In this document: one piece after another, positions 1 to 6,574 of the stretch
Numbering within the stretch: the first letter of the stretch is position 1
How the letters are laid out: each line of letters opens with the position of its first letter
NCBI GenBank assembly: GCA_012032075.1
Contig: JAAURU010000044.1
Span: 1 to 13,602 of the forward strand
Origin: Flavobacterium sp.
Lineage (GTDB): Bacteria > Bacteroidota > Bacteroidia > Flavobacteriales > Flavobacteriaceae
Direction of reading: 5' to 3'
Length of the DNA: 13,602 nucleotides
Notes under the pieces: model-generated
The model's input: the letters and a program-made list of their open reading frames with translations, nothing else
Database searches by the model: none
Told to the model about the DNA's origin: nothing
Position numbers and translations under genes: made by a program

Positions 1-240
1 TCTTCTCCATTTTGTGTACAAAATATAAAATTTAATTTTCTGCTTTTGTCAATTTGTAAACCTACTTGTTAAGGTTGTTTATCCATTTTGTTTTACTAGT
101 TTTAAACAGTTTCAACAAAAGATTGAATAGGTATTATTTCCAATCTTATTGTGCCATTAACTGTCCTTAAAATAATATAAGATTTTACCTCAGCAAAAAC
201 ACTTTCAATGAACTTTAAGAAATCGTTTAATATCTGTTAA
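1..240 (-). pseudogene. Decayed fourth toxin linker, cut by the window edge
   Basis: Read on the minus strand from about 230, this repeats the expressed toxin's linker (4077-4303): it begins with DFLKFIESVFAEVKSYIILR and goes on to the VET..K linker. No start codon is present. The frame is broken near 115 (a lost T in a TTTAAAAC-type run) and several more times between 1 and 90 by single-base losses and small insertions. The linker also carries a TAA at 32-34 where the expressed copy has GAA. Any toxin tip belonging to it lies outside the window. It looks like a silent cassette that is decaying or poorly sequenced. Confident as a repeat copy, unsure about the cause of the breaks. Confidence 0.75.
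192..229. repeat. Short cassette-border repeat, copy 1
   Basis: Same repeat as 1880-1918 and 4265-4303. Here homology to the expressed toxin goes on past the short repeat into the whole linker (1-190). Confidence 0.85.
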
Positions 241-261
241 AAAAAGAAACACCTTAATTTC

Positions 262-285
262 TTAAGAAATTTAAAAATTTCTTAA
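262..285 (-). terminator. Hairpin after the 84-aa gene
   Basis: A perfect inverted repeat of 11 bases (262-272 against 275-285) lies 7 bases past the stop of the small minus-strand gene, in an A/T-only context. The real loop would be larger than the two central bases. It has no GC core, so it is a weak terminator candidate. Confidence 0.45.
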
Positions 286-291
286 TTTTCA

Positions 292-546
292 TTATGAAAT
301 ATTGTATTGAACATTTTCTTCTTCAAGTTCTTTTGTAATTTCATCAATAATTTCTTTATTACACTCTATTGAAACTTGATCATCTGCTTCATATATTTTC
401 ATATAATCACTTATCTCTTGTAATGAATGTAATATTTCTATATCTCTAAAAAAAGATAATGTTTTTAAAATATTAAGCCCTTGATTTTCATCTCTTTTAA
501 TAATTATTTTGTCTTTCATATTTTGATGCTTATCTTGTCTTGTCAT
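292..546 (-). CDS. Small hypothetical protein, candidate orphan immunity protein
   Basis: An 84-aa acidic soluble protein with no signal peptide or membrane segment and no family that I recognise. The C-terminal third is helical and charged (EIIDEITKELEEENVQYN). I chose the ATG at 546 because it overlaps by ATGA a short reading frame that ends at 543 and could be the leftover tail of a toxin tip; a second ATG is at 519. It sits between two toxin cassettes, bounded by hairpins on both sides, exactly where the other cassettes carry their immunity gene. An immunity role is inferred from position only. Confidence 0.6.
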   Translation of the reverse strand: MTRQDKHQNMKDKIIIKRDENQGLNILKTLSFFRDIEILHSLQEISDYMKIYEADDQVSIECNKEIIDEITKELEEENVQYNIS

Positions 547-600
547 GAAATAGCAATGTTTTTTGAGTATGTTGTATCAAAATAAGTCCACACATAATAA
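543..600 (-). pseudogene. Possible remnant of a toxin C-terminus
   Basis: A minus-strand frame reads VWTYFDTTYSKNIAIS and stops with a TGA overlapping the ATG of the 84-aa gene. The frame is open for only about 20 codons and is cut off by the hairpin at 602-628. Such stop/start overlap is usual for toxin-immunity pairs, so this could be what is left of a deleted tip. The evidence is thin and chance is possible. Confidence 0.25.
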
Positions 601-601
601 C

Positions 602-628
602 AAAAGCTATCTATTGAAGATAGCTTTT
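602..628 (-). terminator. Terminator after the SUKH-3 immunity gene
   Basis: A perfect 11-bp inverted repeat (602-612 and 618-628, AAAAGCTATCT-type arm) with a five-base loop and a T-rich 3' arm, starting 7 bases after the immunity gene stop. The symmetric A/T flanks would let it work in both directions. Confidence 0.8.
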
Positions 629-634
629 AATCAT

Positions 635-1096
635 TTAATATTCTTCGACCCATTCTTTTGTCTCTGGATTCCATTCTAGCGTATCACTATAATCTTCCAT
701 AATGACTTTTTCAATACCTATTTTAAAATCTTTGGAAACCAAACAAGGAAAATCACCATCCATATATACTCCTCCGTTAATATCACATAGTAAAGTTGCT
801 GAATCCAAATGATAATCTGCTATAGGATATGCAATAATGTTCCCAAAATATCTTGGTGTCTCAAAACAATATTGAATATCATATAATTTTGATGGAATAG
901 CTTTTAAATTAAGTATTCCTTTTGCATTTTCAGTAAGTGTTTCGATTTCTAAATCTCCATACTCATATAAAAAGACTTTTAGAAATTCAGGATATTCATC
1001 AAATCTTGGTATTGAGCTAAATTTTTCTTTTACATTTCTTCCTTCATACCATCCTGCTTTTTGGAATTGTTTTTGAACTTCTTTTCTAAATTTCAT
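635..1096 (-). CDS. SUKH-3-like immunity protein
   Basis: A 153-aa cytosolic protein. Residues 13-21 (KAGWYEGRN) match the AGW..GR signature near the start of SUKH-3 immunity proteins, followed by a helical FLKVFLYEYGDL segment, which fits the family's hydrophobic core. SUKH-superfamily proteins protect cells from polymorphic toxins and are often paired with nuclease or deaminase tips. The ATG lies 12 bases after the stop of the deaminase-like toxin cassette, and a strong hairpin follows the gene, so cassette, immunity gene and terminator form a unit. The upstream toxin piece has no start codon, so this immunity gene may need its own promoter, which I could not identify. Assignment is from motif recognition, without a profile search. 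Confidence 0.75.
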   Translation of the reverse strand: MKFRKEVQKQFQKAGWYEGRNVKEKFSSIPRFDEYPEFLKVFLYEYGDLEIETLTENAKGILNLKAIPSKLYDIQYCFETPRYFGNIIAYPIADYHLDSATLLCDINGGVYMDGDFPCLVSKDFKIGIEKVIMEDYSDTLEWNPETKEWVEEY

Positions 1097-1108
1097 AATT
1101 TCATAATT

Positions 1109-1922
1109 TTAAAAAATTTCTTTAATATTAAAATATTCTAATAAAGGGTTACAAGAATCACAGGCACTCTTATTCAAGCCATGAGCAAGTTGGCTCTCTG
1201 TAGAATTATGAATTCTTTTTGCTTTTGAAATAACATCTGAAAAAAGGGCTCTTGCTTGTTCGATTTTCATACTATTTTTTTGTATTCCTAAAGCTTTTTC
1301 AGCTTTAAATAACCATTCTGATATATTAACTGGTTCTACACATCTGCCATGATTTCTTCTATTTTTCAATATACTACTGGCAATATTTTCTAACCAATCA
1401 TCAACTAATTTATGTCTTTGAGCTCTAATTTGTGATTTGCTCAATCCTTTTGTAGTATAATTAGTAATTTGAATTATTTTCCCTTCTAATGTACCTTCCA
1501 ATATTGCCGTTGCTCCAGGTCTTTGTTCAACTATTTTCCATTCAATTAATGAATTATTAACAAAGTCATCTAGCTTTTTATTTCCTATACTTGAAAAAGT
1601 CAATTTAGAATTTTTTCTTTTGAGAATTCTTTGTATTAACTCATCTACTTGTTTTGTATTGAGTTTTTTAACGATTTCTGAAAAAGCTTCAATCTTCTTT
1701 TTCGTCCCTCTAAAAATTTCTTTACCCTCTTTTATAAGTACATAAACATCATCACTTACTTTTACAGGAATACCCGTAAATATAGCAGGACTTTTAGGAA
1801 CTTCTCTAATCTCAATACCAAATTTTTGATAGGTTTCTCTAACTGCTTTTGGGAAAGTAGCTAAAAAGTCCTTGGCTCTAGCAAAAACACTTTCAATGAA
1901 CTTTAAGAAATCGTTTAATAAA
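1109..1922 (-). CDS. Silent toxin cassette: linker plus deaminase-like tip, no start codon
   Basis: The frame is open from about 1922 to the TAA at 1109 (about 270 codons) but contains no ATG before the tip; the only alternative start seen is a TTG at 1603. It begins with the 39-bp sequence shared with the expressed toxin (1880-1918), then a diverged version of the linker with EGKEIFRGTKK, matching KGEELFRGTKK in the toxin. The C-terminal ~160 residues carry GRCVEPVNISEW, then HGLNKSACDSCNPLLEYF. A CxE followed by CxxC is the zinc-site pattern of deaminase-fold toxins such as the YwqJ/SCP1.201-like groups, which act on nucleotides or nucleic acids. Its partner is the SUKH-3-like gene just downstream. 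As placed it is probably not translated; it would work only after recombination into a full toxin gene. Confidence 0.75.
1880..1918. repeat. Short cassette-border repeat, copy 2
   Basis: About 39 bases nearly identical to 192-229 and 4265-4303. It encodes NDFLKFIESVFA on the minus strand and marks the point where the deaminase cassette stops resembling the expressed toxin gene. A likely recombination border. Confidence 0.85.
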
Positions 1923-1926
1923 AGTA

Positions 1927-1956
1927 AAAAACGCCTTAATTTCTTAAAGCGTTTTT
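1927..1956 (-). terminator. Terminator after the EndoU-cassette immunity gene
   Basis: A 13-bp stem (1927-1939 with 1944-1956, one G-T wobble) around a four-base loop, with A-run and T-run flanks. It begins 5 bases past the stop of the minus-strand gene ending at 1961 and lies just before the deaminase cassette, insulating the two units. Confidence 0.85.
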
Positions 1957-1960
1957 AAAA

Positions 1961-2326
1961 TTAACTGTTTTCTGCTACAAACTTTTTAAATTTCTCCATA
2001 AAATCTATAAATTCTGAAAAGGACCATTTAAAATCTTCTTCCTCTTTTTCTGTATGATAATCAAAAAAATAAACATCATTAGGATAAACAACAATAATTA
2101 AATCACTGCCTTCAACCTGATATTCGTATCTGTTTTCTTCTGTTGCTTTTTTAGATTCATCAATAATCATTTGGATTTCTTTAGGTGTCCAGCCTCGCCA
2201 TGCAATTTGAAAAAGAGATTTTTCATTATCTGGTAATGAATCATAATCTACTCCATAATCATAAGTAATCTTATCTTTTGGCATTGTGCCATAACTAAAA
2301 TCTATTTTTTTAAAAGTGTATTTCAT
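1961..2326 (-). CDS. Putative immunity protein for the EndoU-type tip
   Basis: A 121-aa acidic protein with no signal peptide or membrane segment. It begins MKYTFKKIDFSYG and has an aromatic, negatively charged C-terminal half (DFKWSFSEFIDFMEKFKKF). I do not recognise a named immunity family. The ATG lies 10 bases after the stop of the EndoU-type cassette and the gene is followed by a strong hairpin, the same toxin-immunity-terminator order as the other cassettes. The immunity role rests on this position and on the size and acidity usual for proteins that bind basic RNase toxins. Confidence 0.65.
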   Translation of the reverse strand: MKYTFKKIDFSYGTMPKDKITYDYGVDYDSLPDNEKSLFQIAWRGWTPKEIQMIIDESKKATEENRYEYQVEGSDLIIVVYPNDVYFFDYHTEKEEEDFKWSFSEFIDFMEKFKKFVAENS

Positions 2327-2336
2327 CGTAAATTAA

Positions 2337-3050
2337 TTAAATATTAGGGTATGCATTTGTTATATTTCCAAATTCATCAAACTCGATTTTTATTTCAAAA
2401 ACACCATTAGAATCTAATGATTTAAAACTTGGTGTTCTATGGTTTTTAATTTGTTCAAAAACCCCAGAATCAATCATTTTATCGTAAACCAAAGCAATTT
2501 CTTCTTTAACTCTTTCAATATTCCAGTTTTTAGGAAACATTGATGATTTTGCTTGCTTTTCAATCCATTGTCCATTTTTGTATCGTATGTCAATTAAAAC
2601 TTCAAAAGGATGATTATTAATTGGTTGGCTTAAATATCTACGAACTCTAATATTATCACCAATTACTGAATGATTATGTCCTCCATGTCCTTTTAAGATT
2701 TGCGTGGCATCTCTTTTACTAAATCTTCCAATTGTAAATTCCCCGTCAAAATGATGATGAAACTTCTTTTCAAATTTACTTGCCCATTTTGCAAATGCTG
2801 TTTTTCTTATTTTTGTTGCTTCTACAACCTCATCTAAATACTTTTCTAAACCTATTTCATCTGCTTTTTTAAAGTATTCTTCAAGTGCTTCTTGAGCTTC
2901 TTTTTTTGTACCTCTGAAAATCTCTTCTCCTTTGTGTACAAAAATATAAATTTAATTTTCTGCTTTTGCAATTTGTAAACCTACTTTGTTAAGGTCGTTT
3001 ACCCATTTTGTCTTTACTAGTTTTAAAATAGTTTCAATGAAAGATTCATT
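2337..3050 (-). pseudogene. Silent toxin cassette: linker plus EndoU-type RNase tip
   Basis: Minus-strand frame of about 238 codons with no start codon, beginning NESFIETILKLVKTKW, which matches the expressed toxin's linker. It is interrupted by TAA at 2952-2954 where the expressed copy has GAA. The part down to about 2820 is almost the same as the toxin (3971-4196); after LDEVVE it becomes unique. The tip shows KGHGGHNHSVIG, a later KNGQWIEKQAKSSMFPKNW, and ends GNITNAYPNI. His-rich turn, S-x-FP-x-x-W and terminal I-T-A-Y/F-P are typical of bacterial EndoU domains, RNases delivered by contact-dependent and other polymorphic toxins. The putative immunity gene starts 10 bases later. The linker nonsense codon and missing start mean it is not expressed in place. 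Confidence 0.75.
2820..3045. repeat. Toxin linker repeat, EndoU-cassette copy
   Basis: About 226 bases matching 3971-4196 in the expressed toxin with scattered substitutions and no net length change. It supplies a long stretch for homologous exchange upstream of the tip. It shares the TAA codon with the copy at the start of the window. Confidence 0.9.
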
Positions 3051-3121
3051 AATGGCGAGATATATGTTAAAACAAAATCTTGTTTTCTAGTTAAATATTA
3101 TATTGTTAGATTTTGGTTCTA

Positions 3122-3158
3122 AAAATAAAACCACAATTAATATTTGTGGTTTTATTTT
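3122..3158 (-). terminator. Operon terminator after imm22
   Basis: A perfect 15-bp inverted repeat (3122-3136 and 3144-3158) with ACCACAA in the core and A/T runs on both sides, about 20 bases beyond the Imm22 stop. It closes the long minus-strand operon and separates it from the silent cassettes. Confidence 0.9.
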
Positions 3159-3176
3159 ATTATGATCTTTTAAGAT

Positions 3177-3529
3177 TTAACGATAATCGAAAACTCCTAC
3201 AAAATTTAAAACTTCTGATTTCAGCGAGGTATTATCATACTCAAAATTATATAGCAAAACAAAGCTATTATTTTCTTCCCAATTAACACCCGTTATTTTT
3301 TCTATAAAATTTTCAGAGTAAGAAAATCTTTAAGAACTTCTTTTTTTGAGCTGTTCTCTTTAAAAAGAACTTCTTTAAATTGATTATCATAATAATCTAT
3401 ATTGAAATCATTCATAAATATTGACGAGAAATCACCATCGTCAGTATAATTTTCTTTCAAATATTTTTGAAAATCATTTTCAGAATTTGATTTTCCAATC
3501 CAAATGGATACTTTATTTTCTTTTTCCAT
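3177..3529 (-). CDS. Imm22-family immunity protein (frameshifted in this sequence)
   Basis: The N-terminal 71 or so residues read KVSIWIGKSNSENDFQKYL, then DDGDFSSIFMNDFNIDYYD, a pattern I recognise as the Imm22 (formerly DUF4284) family of immunity proteins. As sequenced the frame stops at 3302. Adding one T in the TTTT run near 3317-3320 restores KDFSYSENFIEKITG and runs on to VGVFDYR with a stop at 3177, giving about 117 residues, the usual family size. The ATG at 3529 is 17 bases after the toxin stop. It should protect the producer from the expressed tip encoded at 3547-3970. The break is most easily read as a lost base in a homopolymer, since similar losses occur in several neighbours. 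Confidence 0.85.
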
Positions 3530-3546
3530 GTTTTAATATATTATAT

Positions 3547-6107
3547 TTATAAACCTTTAGGTAGAGAACTACTTCCTCCTTCTAATCTGTTTTCTGACCA
3601 CTTTATTAACTTAATTTTAAATTCATCATATGAATTTGATCTATCTATTAAGTCTAATATTTCATTATGTGCCTTTGTTGAACCAGGACACCATGATATC
3701 CTGGTGGATTTTTAAAATTACATCTTCTATTTTAGTACGAAGTAATTTTATTTCTTCCATAGTAACTCCCCATTTTTTAAAGGTATTTGCTCTTGAGCAC
3801 ATCAACCATTCATGTAAGCCACCTGGATGTCTTATTAAGGCTGATATTTTATTTTTTACTTTTCTGTTTTTCCATAATATTTCAAATTCAGTTAAACTAA
3901 TTTCATTAAACCATTTAGAAAATTGTTTTATTCCAGGTACTTTAGAAATTAATTTTTCTAAATGCTTCTGTTCTACAACCTCATCTAAATACTTTTCTAA
4001 ACCTATTTCATCTCCTTTTTTAAAGTATTCTTCAAGTACTTCTTTGGCTTCTTTCTTTGTCCCTCTAAAAAGTTCTTCTCCTTTGTGTACAAAAATATAA
4101 ATTTCATTTTCGGCTTTTGCAATTTTTAAACCAACTTTGTTAAGGTCGTTAACCCATTTTGTCTTTACTAGTTTTAAAACCGTTTCAACAAAAGATTGAA
4201 TAGGTATTAGTTCTAATCGAAACGTACCATTAACTGTTCTTAAAATAATAAAAGATTTTACTTGAGCAAAAACACTTTCAATGAACTTTAAGAAATCGTC
4301 TAATAACGGTTTTAGGTTTTTAGATTTTTCTCTTATAAAAGCAAATATAGCAATAAAATTATCTACTATAAAAGCCTTACCTTTTTTGCCAATTTACTAA
4401 ATATTGCTAAAATTCCTTTAAAAAGGTCGGCAAAACTTTTTCCAAGTTTTCCTATAGCTTCAACTACAGTACTTGCTCCACCAGTGGCTAAAATCTCTAA
4501 AACCAACTCAATAATTATACCAATAATATAGCCCAAATAATACCCTATTTTATCAATGGTTATGAGTTTATTATCATTGGTAAGCCAATTTATTAGGCGA
4601 GATGGTAATGTTAAGCTAAACAACAAACATTTTTTTAAAAAATCAAAAATAGCAGTTAGGTTTTCTTTACTAAATAAATTAATAAAAGTTTCCAGTTGGT
4701 TTTCAAGCGTTTCAAAAACAAACTTAAATACGTGATGCTGTTTTTTGAAACTTCTTTTCCAAGGTCTCTTAAAGCAATTAAACCTTCACAAATAAGAGCA
4801 ATCAAATCGAATATTCCTTTTATCGCTTGAGTAAGTCCATTAAGTAAACCTACAATAAAAGCATTGTACATTACAAAAATATCTTCTGCTATTTCTAACC
4901 CTTTTCCTAATGGGTTTTTTAGAAATTTTTTGGCATTGGCTAAAGCCTCTAAAACTAAATTTATAATTTTTTTAAATGCTTTTTCTTTAGTAAAACTTTC
5001 CTTTGCATTTCCTTTTTGGTTCTCTTTTACTTTATTTTTCAACAGCTTTTCCAATTCATCAATATGAGCAATGGCTAATGCATTGAGTTTGCTTGTACTC
5101 AATTCATTGTTTTCATTACTTTTTATTTGGGCTTGCTTTATAAGACTTAATCCTGGTAAAAACAAATCGGGGTTTTCTGTAACAGTTCCATCTTCCTTAT
5201 AGTATTTCCATCTTTTTTCATCAATTTTAAGTGTATCAATGTCACTAGCGAGTGTTTCTCCAGCAAATTTTAGTGCTTCAAGCGTTAAATCTGTTCCAAA
5301 ACTAACTACTTTGTCATAAAACCCAATAAATACTTCTTTAACAAGATAGATTTTTTCAGTTTTATCTTCTAAATGTTCTTTTAAAATTTCTTCAAAAGAA
5401 TCGGAACCAATGTCTGTATTATAAATTTTTACAATTTTGCTTAAATCCTTATAAGGAAACATACCTAAACTGGTAATATTACTTCCCGTTTTTACACGCA
5501 CTACCGAACCAAAAGTATTCACTCCTTTATTTTTCTCTATAAAAAGCACAATTTCATTTTCATATAAAGTGTCAATGGATTGATAGGCTCTTTCCATTTG
5601 TGCACCATCTGTTGAAACAAATAATACCACAGCCATTTTTTTGTCTTTTAAAATGGTATTTAAAGTGGGTTTAGCTGGTTTTGTTTTTAGATTGCTACTA
5701 ACTTCAACACTTGGTAAAAGCGAAAGGTATTCTGCTTCTCCTATTTCATCTTTTGGTAATACTACAAAATATTTATTGTTGATTTTATAAATGGAAGTAA
5801 TTAAGGGAATGTCCTTATAGGTAAAAGAAATATTAGACTCAATGAGTTGAACATTTGTAACATTGGTATTCATAAGATAATCAAACTCTATTTCATCTAT
5901 TATTTCTGCTTCATTTTTTACAGTTATAATGTTGTCGATTACATCATATTCAATTTCATGGTATAACCTTTCTATTATTTCATTTTGTGTATTATCTTCA
6001 TCTTGTTCAACTTTAATCTCATCATTAAAAACAAAGATGTTTGTTTCAGAATCCTTAAGGGAATAGCCTCCATATTTTTGTAAGCCATATTCTATTGCTC
6101 TCATCAT
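3547..6107 (-). CDS. Polymorphic toxin with exchangeable C-terminal tip (about 853 aa, frameshifted in this sequence)
   Basis: Start is ATG 6107 (another at 6104, TTG at 6110). The N-terminal ~400 residues are a mixed-fold region with no family I know. Residues ~405-448 and ~522-546 are long hydrophobic stretches (FIVGLLNGLTQAIKGIFDL; IGYYLGYIIGIIIELVLEIL) like the pre-toxin segments of Bacteroidetes polymorphic toxins. Next come the border repeat and linker, then a tip of ~140 residues with RHPGGLHEWLM, KKWGVTMEEIK and, after repair, GSTKAHNEILDL. These His/Glu motifs suggest an enzyme, perhaps a nuclease, but I cannot name it. Frame must be restored by one base at four places: the six-A run near 4741-4746, the six-A run near 4386-4391, the A run near 3717, and near 3699. 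All are losses. Imm22 follows. The N-terminus probably handles sorting or binding to the large upstream protein. Confidence 0.8.
3971..4196. repeat. Toxin linker repeat, expressed copy
   Basis: The linker inside the expressed toxin gene, encoding on the minus strand VETVLKLVKTKW, then AENEIYIFVHKGEELFRGTK and a helical tail ending LDEVVE. Matching copies lie at 2820-3045 and, decayed, at about 1-115. Confidence 0.9.
4265..4303. repeat. Short cassette-border repeat, expressed copy
   Basis: The expressed-gene version of the repeats at 192-229 and 1880-1918, immediately upstream (in the toxin's reading direction) of the linker repeat. Confidence 0.85.
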
Positions 6108-6111
6108 CAAA

Positions 6112-6219
6112 TTAGTTTAAAAACCCCAACAATTTGTTAGGATAAATGGATAGTATTTTTTTGAAATAGAATTGCTTTTGACTTTCTTGTTCATAATCTT
6201 CAAATATGTTATTTGCCAT
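6112..6219 (-). CDS. Small 35-aa ORF between nucleotidyltransferase and toxin
   Basis: ATG at 6219, 5 bases after the nucleotidyltransferase stop; ends 5 bases before the toxin's first start codons. The product begins MANNIFEDYEQESQKQFYF and ends with a short KLLGFLN. It has an acidic, then basic-aromatic composition and no signal peptide. Close packing on both sides argues for real translation. It could be a peptide in its own right or an out-of-frame leader that couples toxin translation. No family recognised. Confidence 0.5.
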   Translation of the reverse strand: MANNIFEDYEQESQKQFYFKKILSIYPNKLLGFLN

Positions 6220-6223
6220 TTGT

Positions 6224-6574
6224 TTAAGTTTTAGTCATTACTAATTCATTATTTGGAAACAATTCTAAATAAGTCATGTTGTATTGCTCAAAATGAGCTA
6301 TTCGGTCTTTTGTTGTAACAGTTAAATCAATATGATAACCCAAGTCTTTTGTCCATATATGAGTGTTCGTTATTGGGAAATTGCACACTACAATTATATC
6401 CCAATCTTTTCCTTTTAAACTTTCCCAATCGTTAAAAGGAGTTCTTGCTCTACTTCCATATAAAACTATTTTATGAATAGGAGTAATAGCTTCTATTTTT
6501 TCTTTTAATTCATTGAGAATATAAGGCAGCACTACATCGTGCTGCCATATAGTTTCCATTTTTACTTGGCTCAT
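6224..6574 (-). CDS. Minimal nucleotidyltransferase (MNT, pol-beta fold)
   Basis: A 116-aa protein with the nucleotidyltransferase signature: G40-S41 in VLYGSRAR, then D57 and D59 in GKDWDIIVV, and D83 in YHIDLTV as the third carboxylate. All metal-binding acids are present, so it should be active in transferring a nucleoside monophosphate to a protein or small molecule. Its ATG overlaps the stop of the ~1283-aa gene by four bases (ATGA at 6571-6574), so the two are translationally coupled. No HEPN-domain partner is next to it, so it does not look like a standard MNT-HEPN toxin-antitoxin pair. Its place between the large protein and the toxin suggests it modifies one of them; the target is unknown. 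Confidence 0.85.
   Translation of the reverse strand: MSQVKMETIWQHDVVLPYILNELKEKIEAITPIHKIVLYGSRARTPFNDWESLKGKDWDIIVVCNFPITNTHIWTKDLGYHIDLTVTTKDRIAHFEQYNMTYLELFPNNELVMTKT

Noticed and set aside
3069..3086. Small inverted repeat (AAAACAA / TTGTTTT)
   Set aside because: Seven A/T-rich pairs between the operon terminator and the EndoU cassette; too weak to call a terminator or operator in DNA of this composition.
3630..4100. Plus-strand ORF of 156 codons
   Set aside because: It lies opposite the toxin linker and tip, where the minus strand, once repaired, gives a coherent protein with repeated and recognisable motifs.
1..4303. Repeats as a CRISPR array or insertion sequence
   Set aside because: The copies are long, unevenly spaced, coding and related to the toxin gene; there are no regular spacers, terminal inverted repeats or transposase.
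6224..6574. Standard MNT-HEPN toxin-antitoxin pair
   Set aside because: No HEPN-like protein is next to it; the neighbours are the large protein and a 35-aa ORF without the RxxxxH motif.
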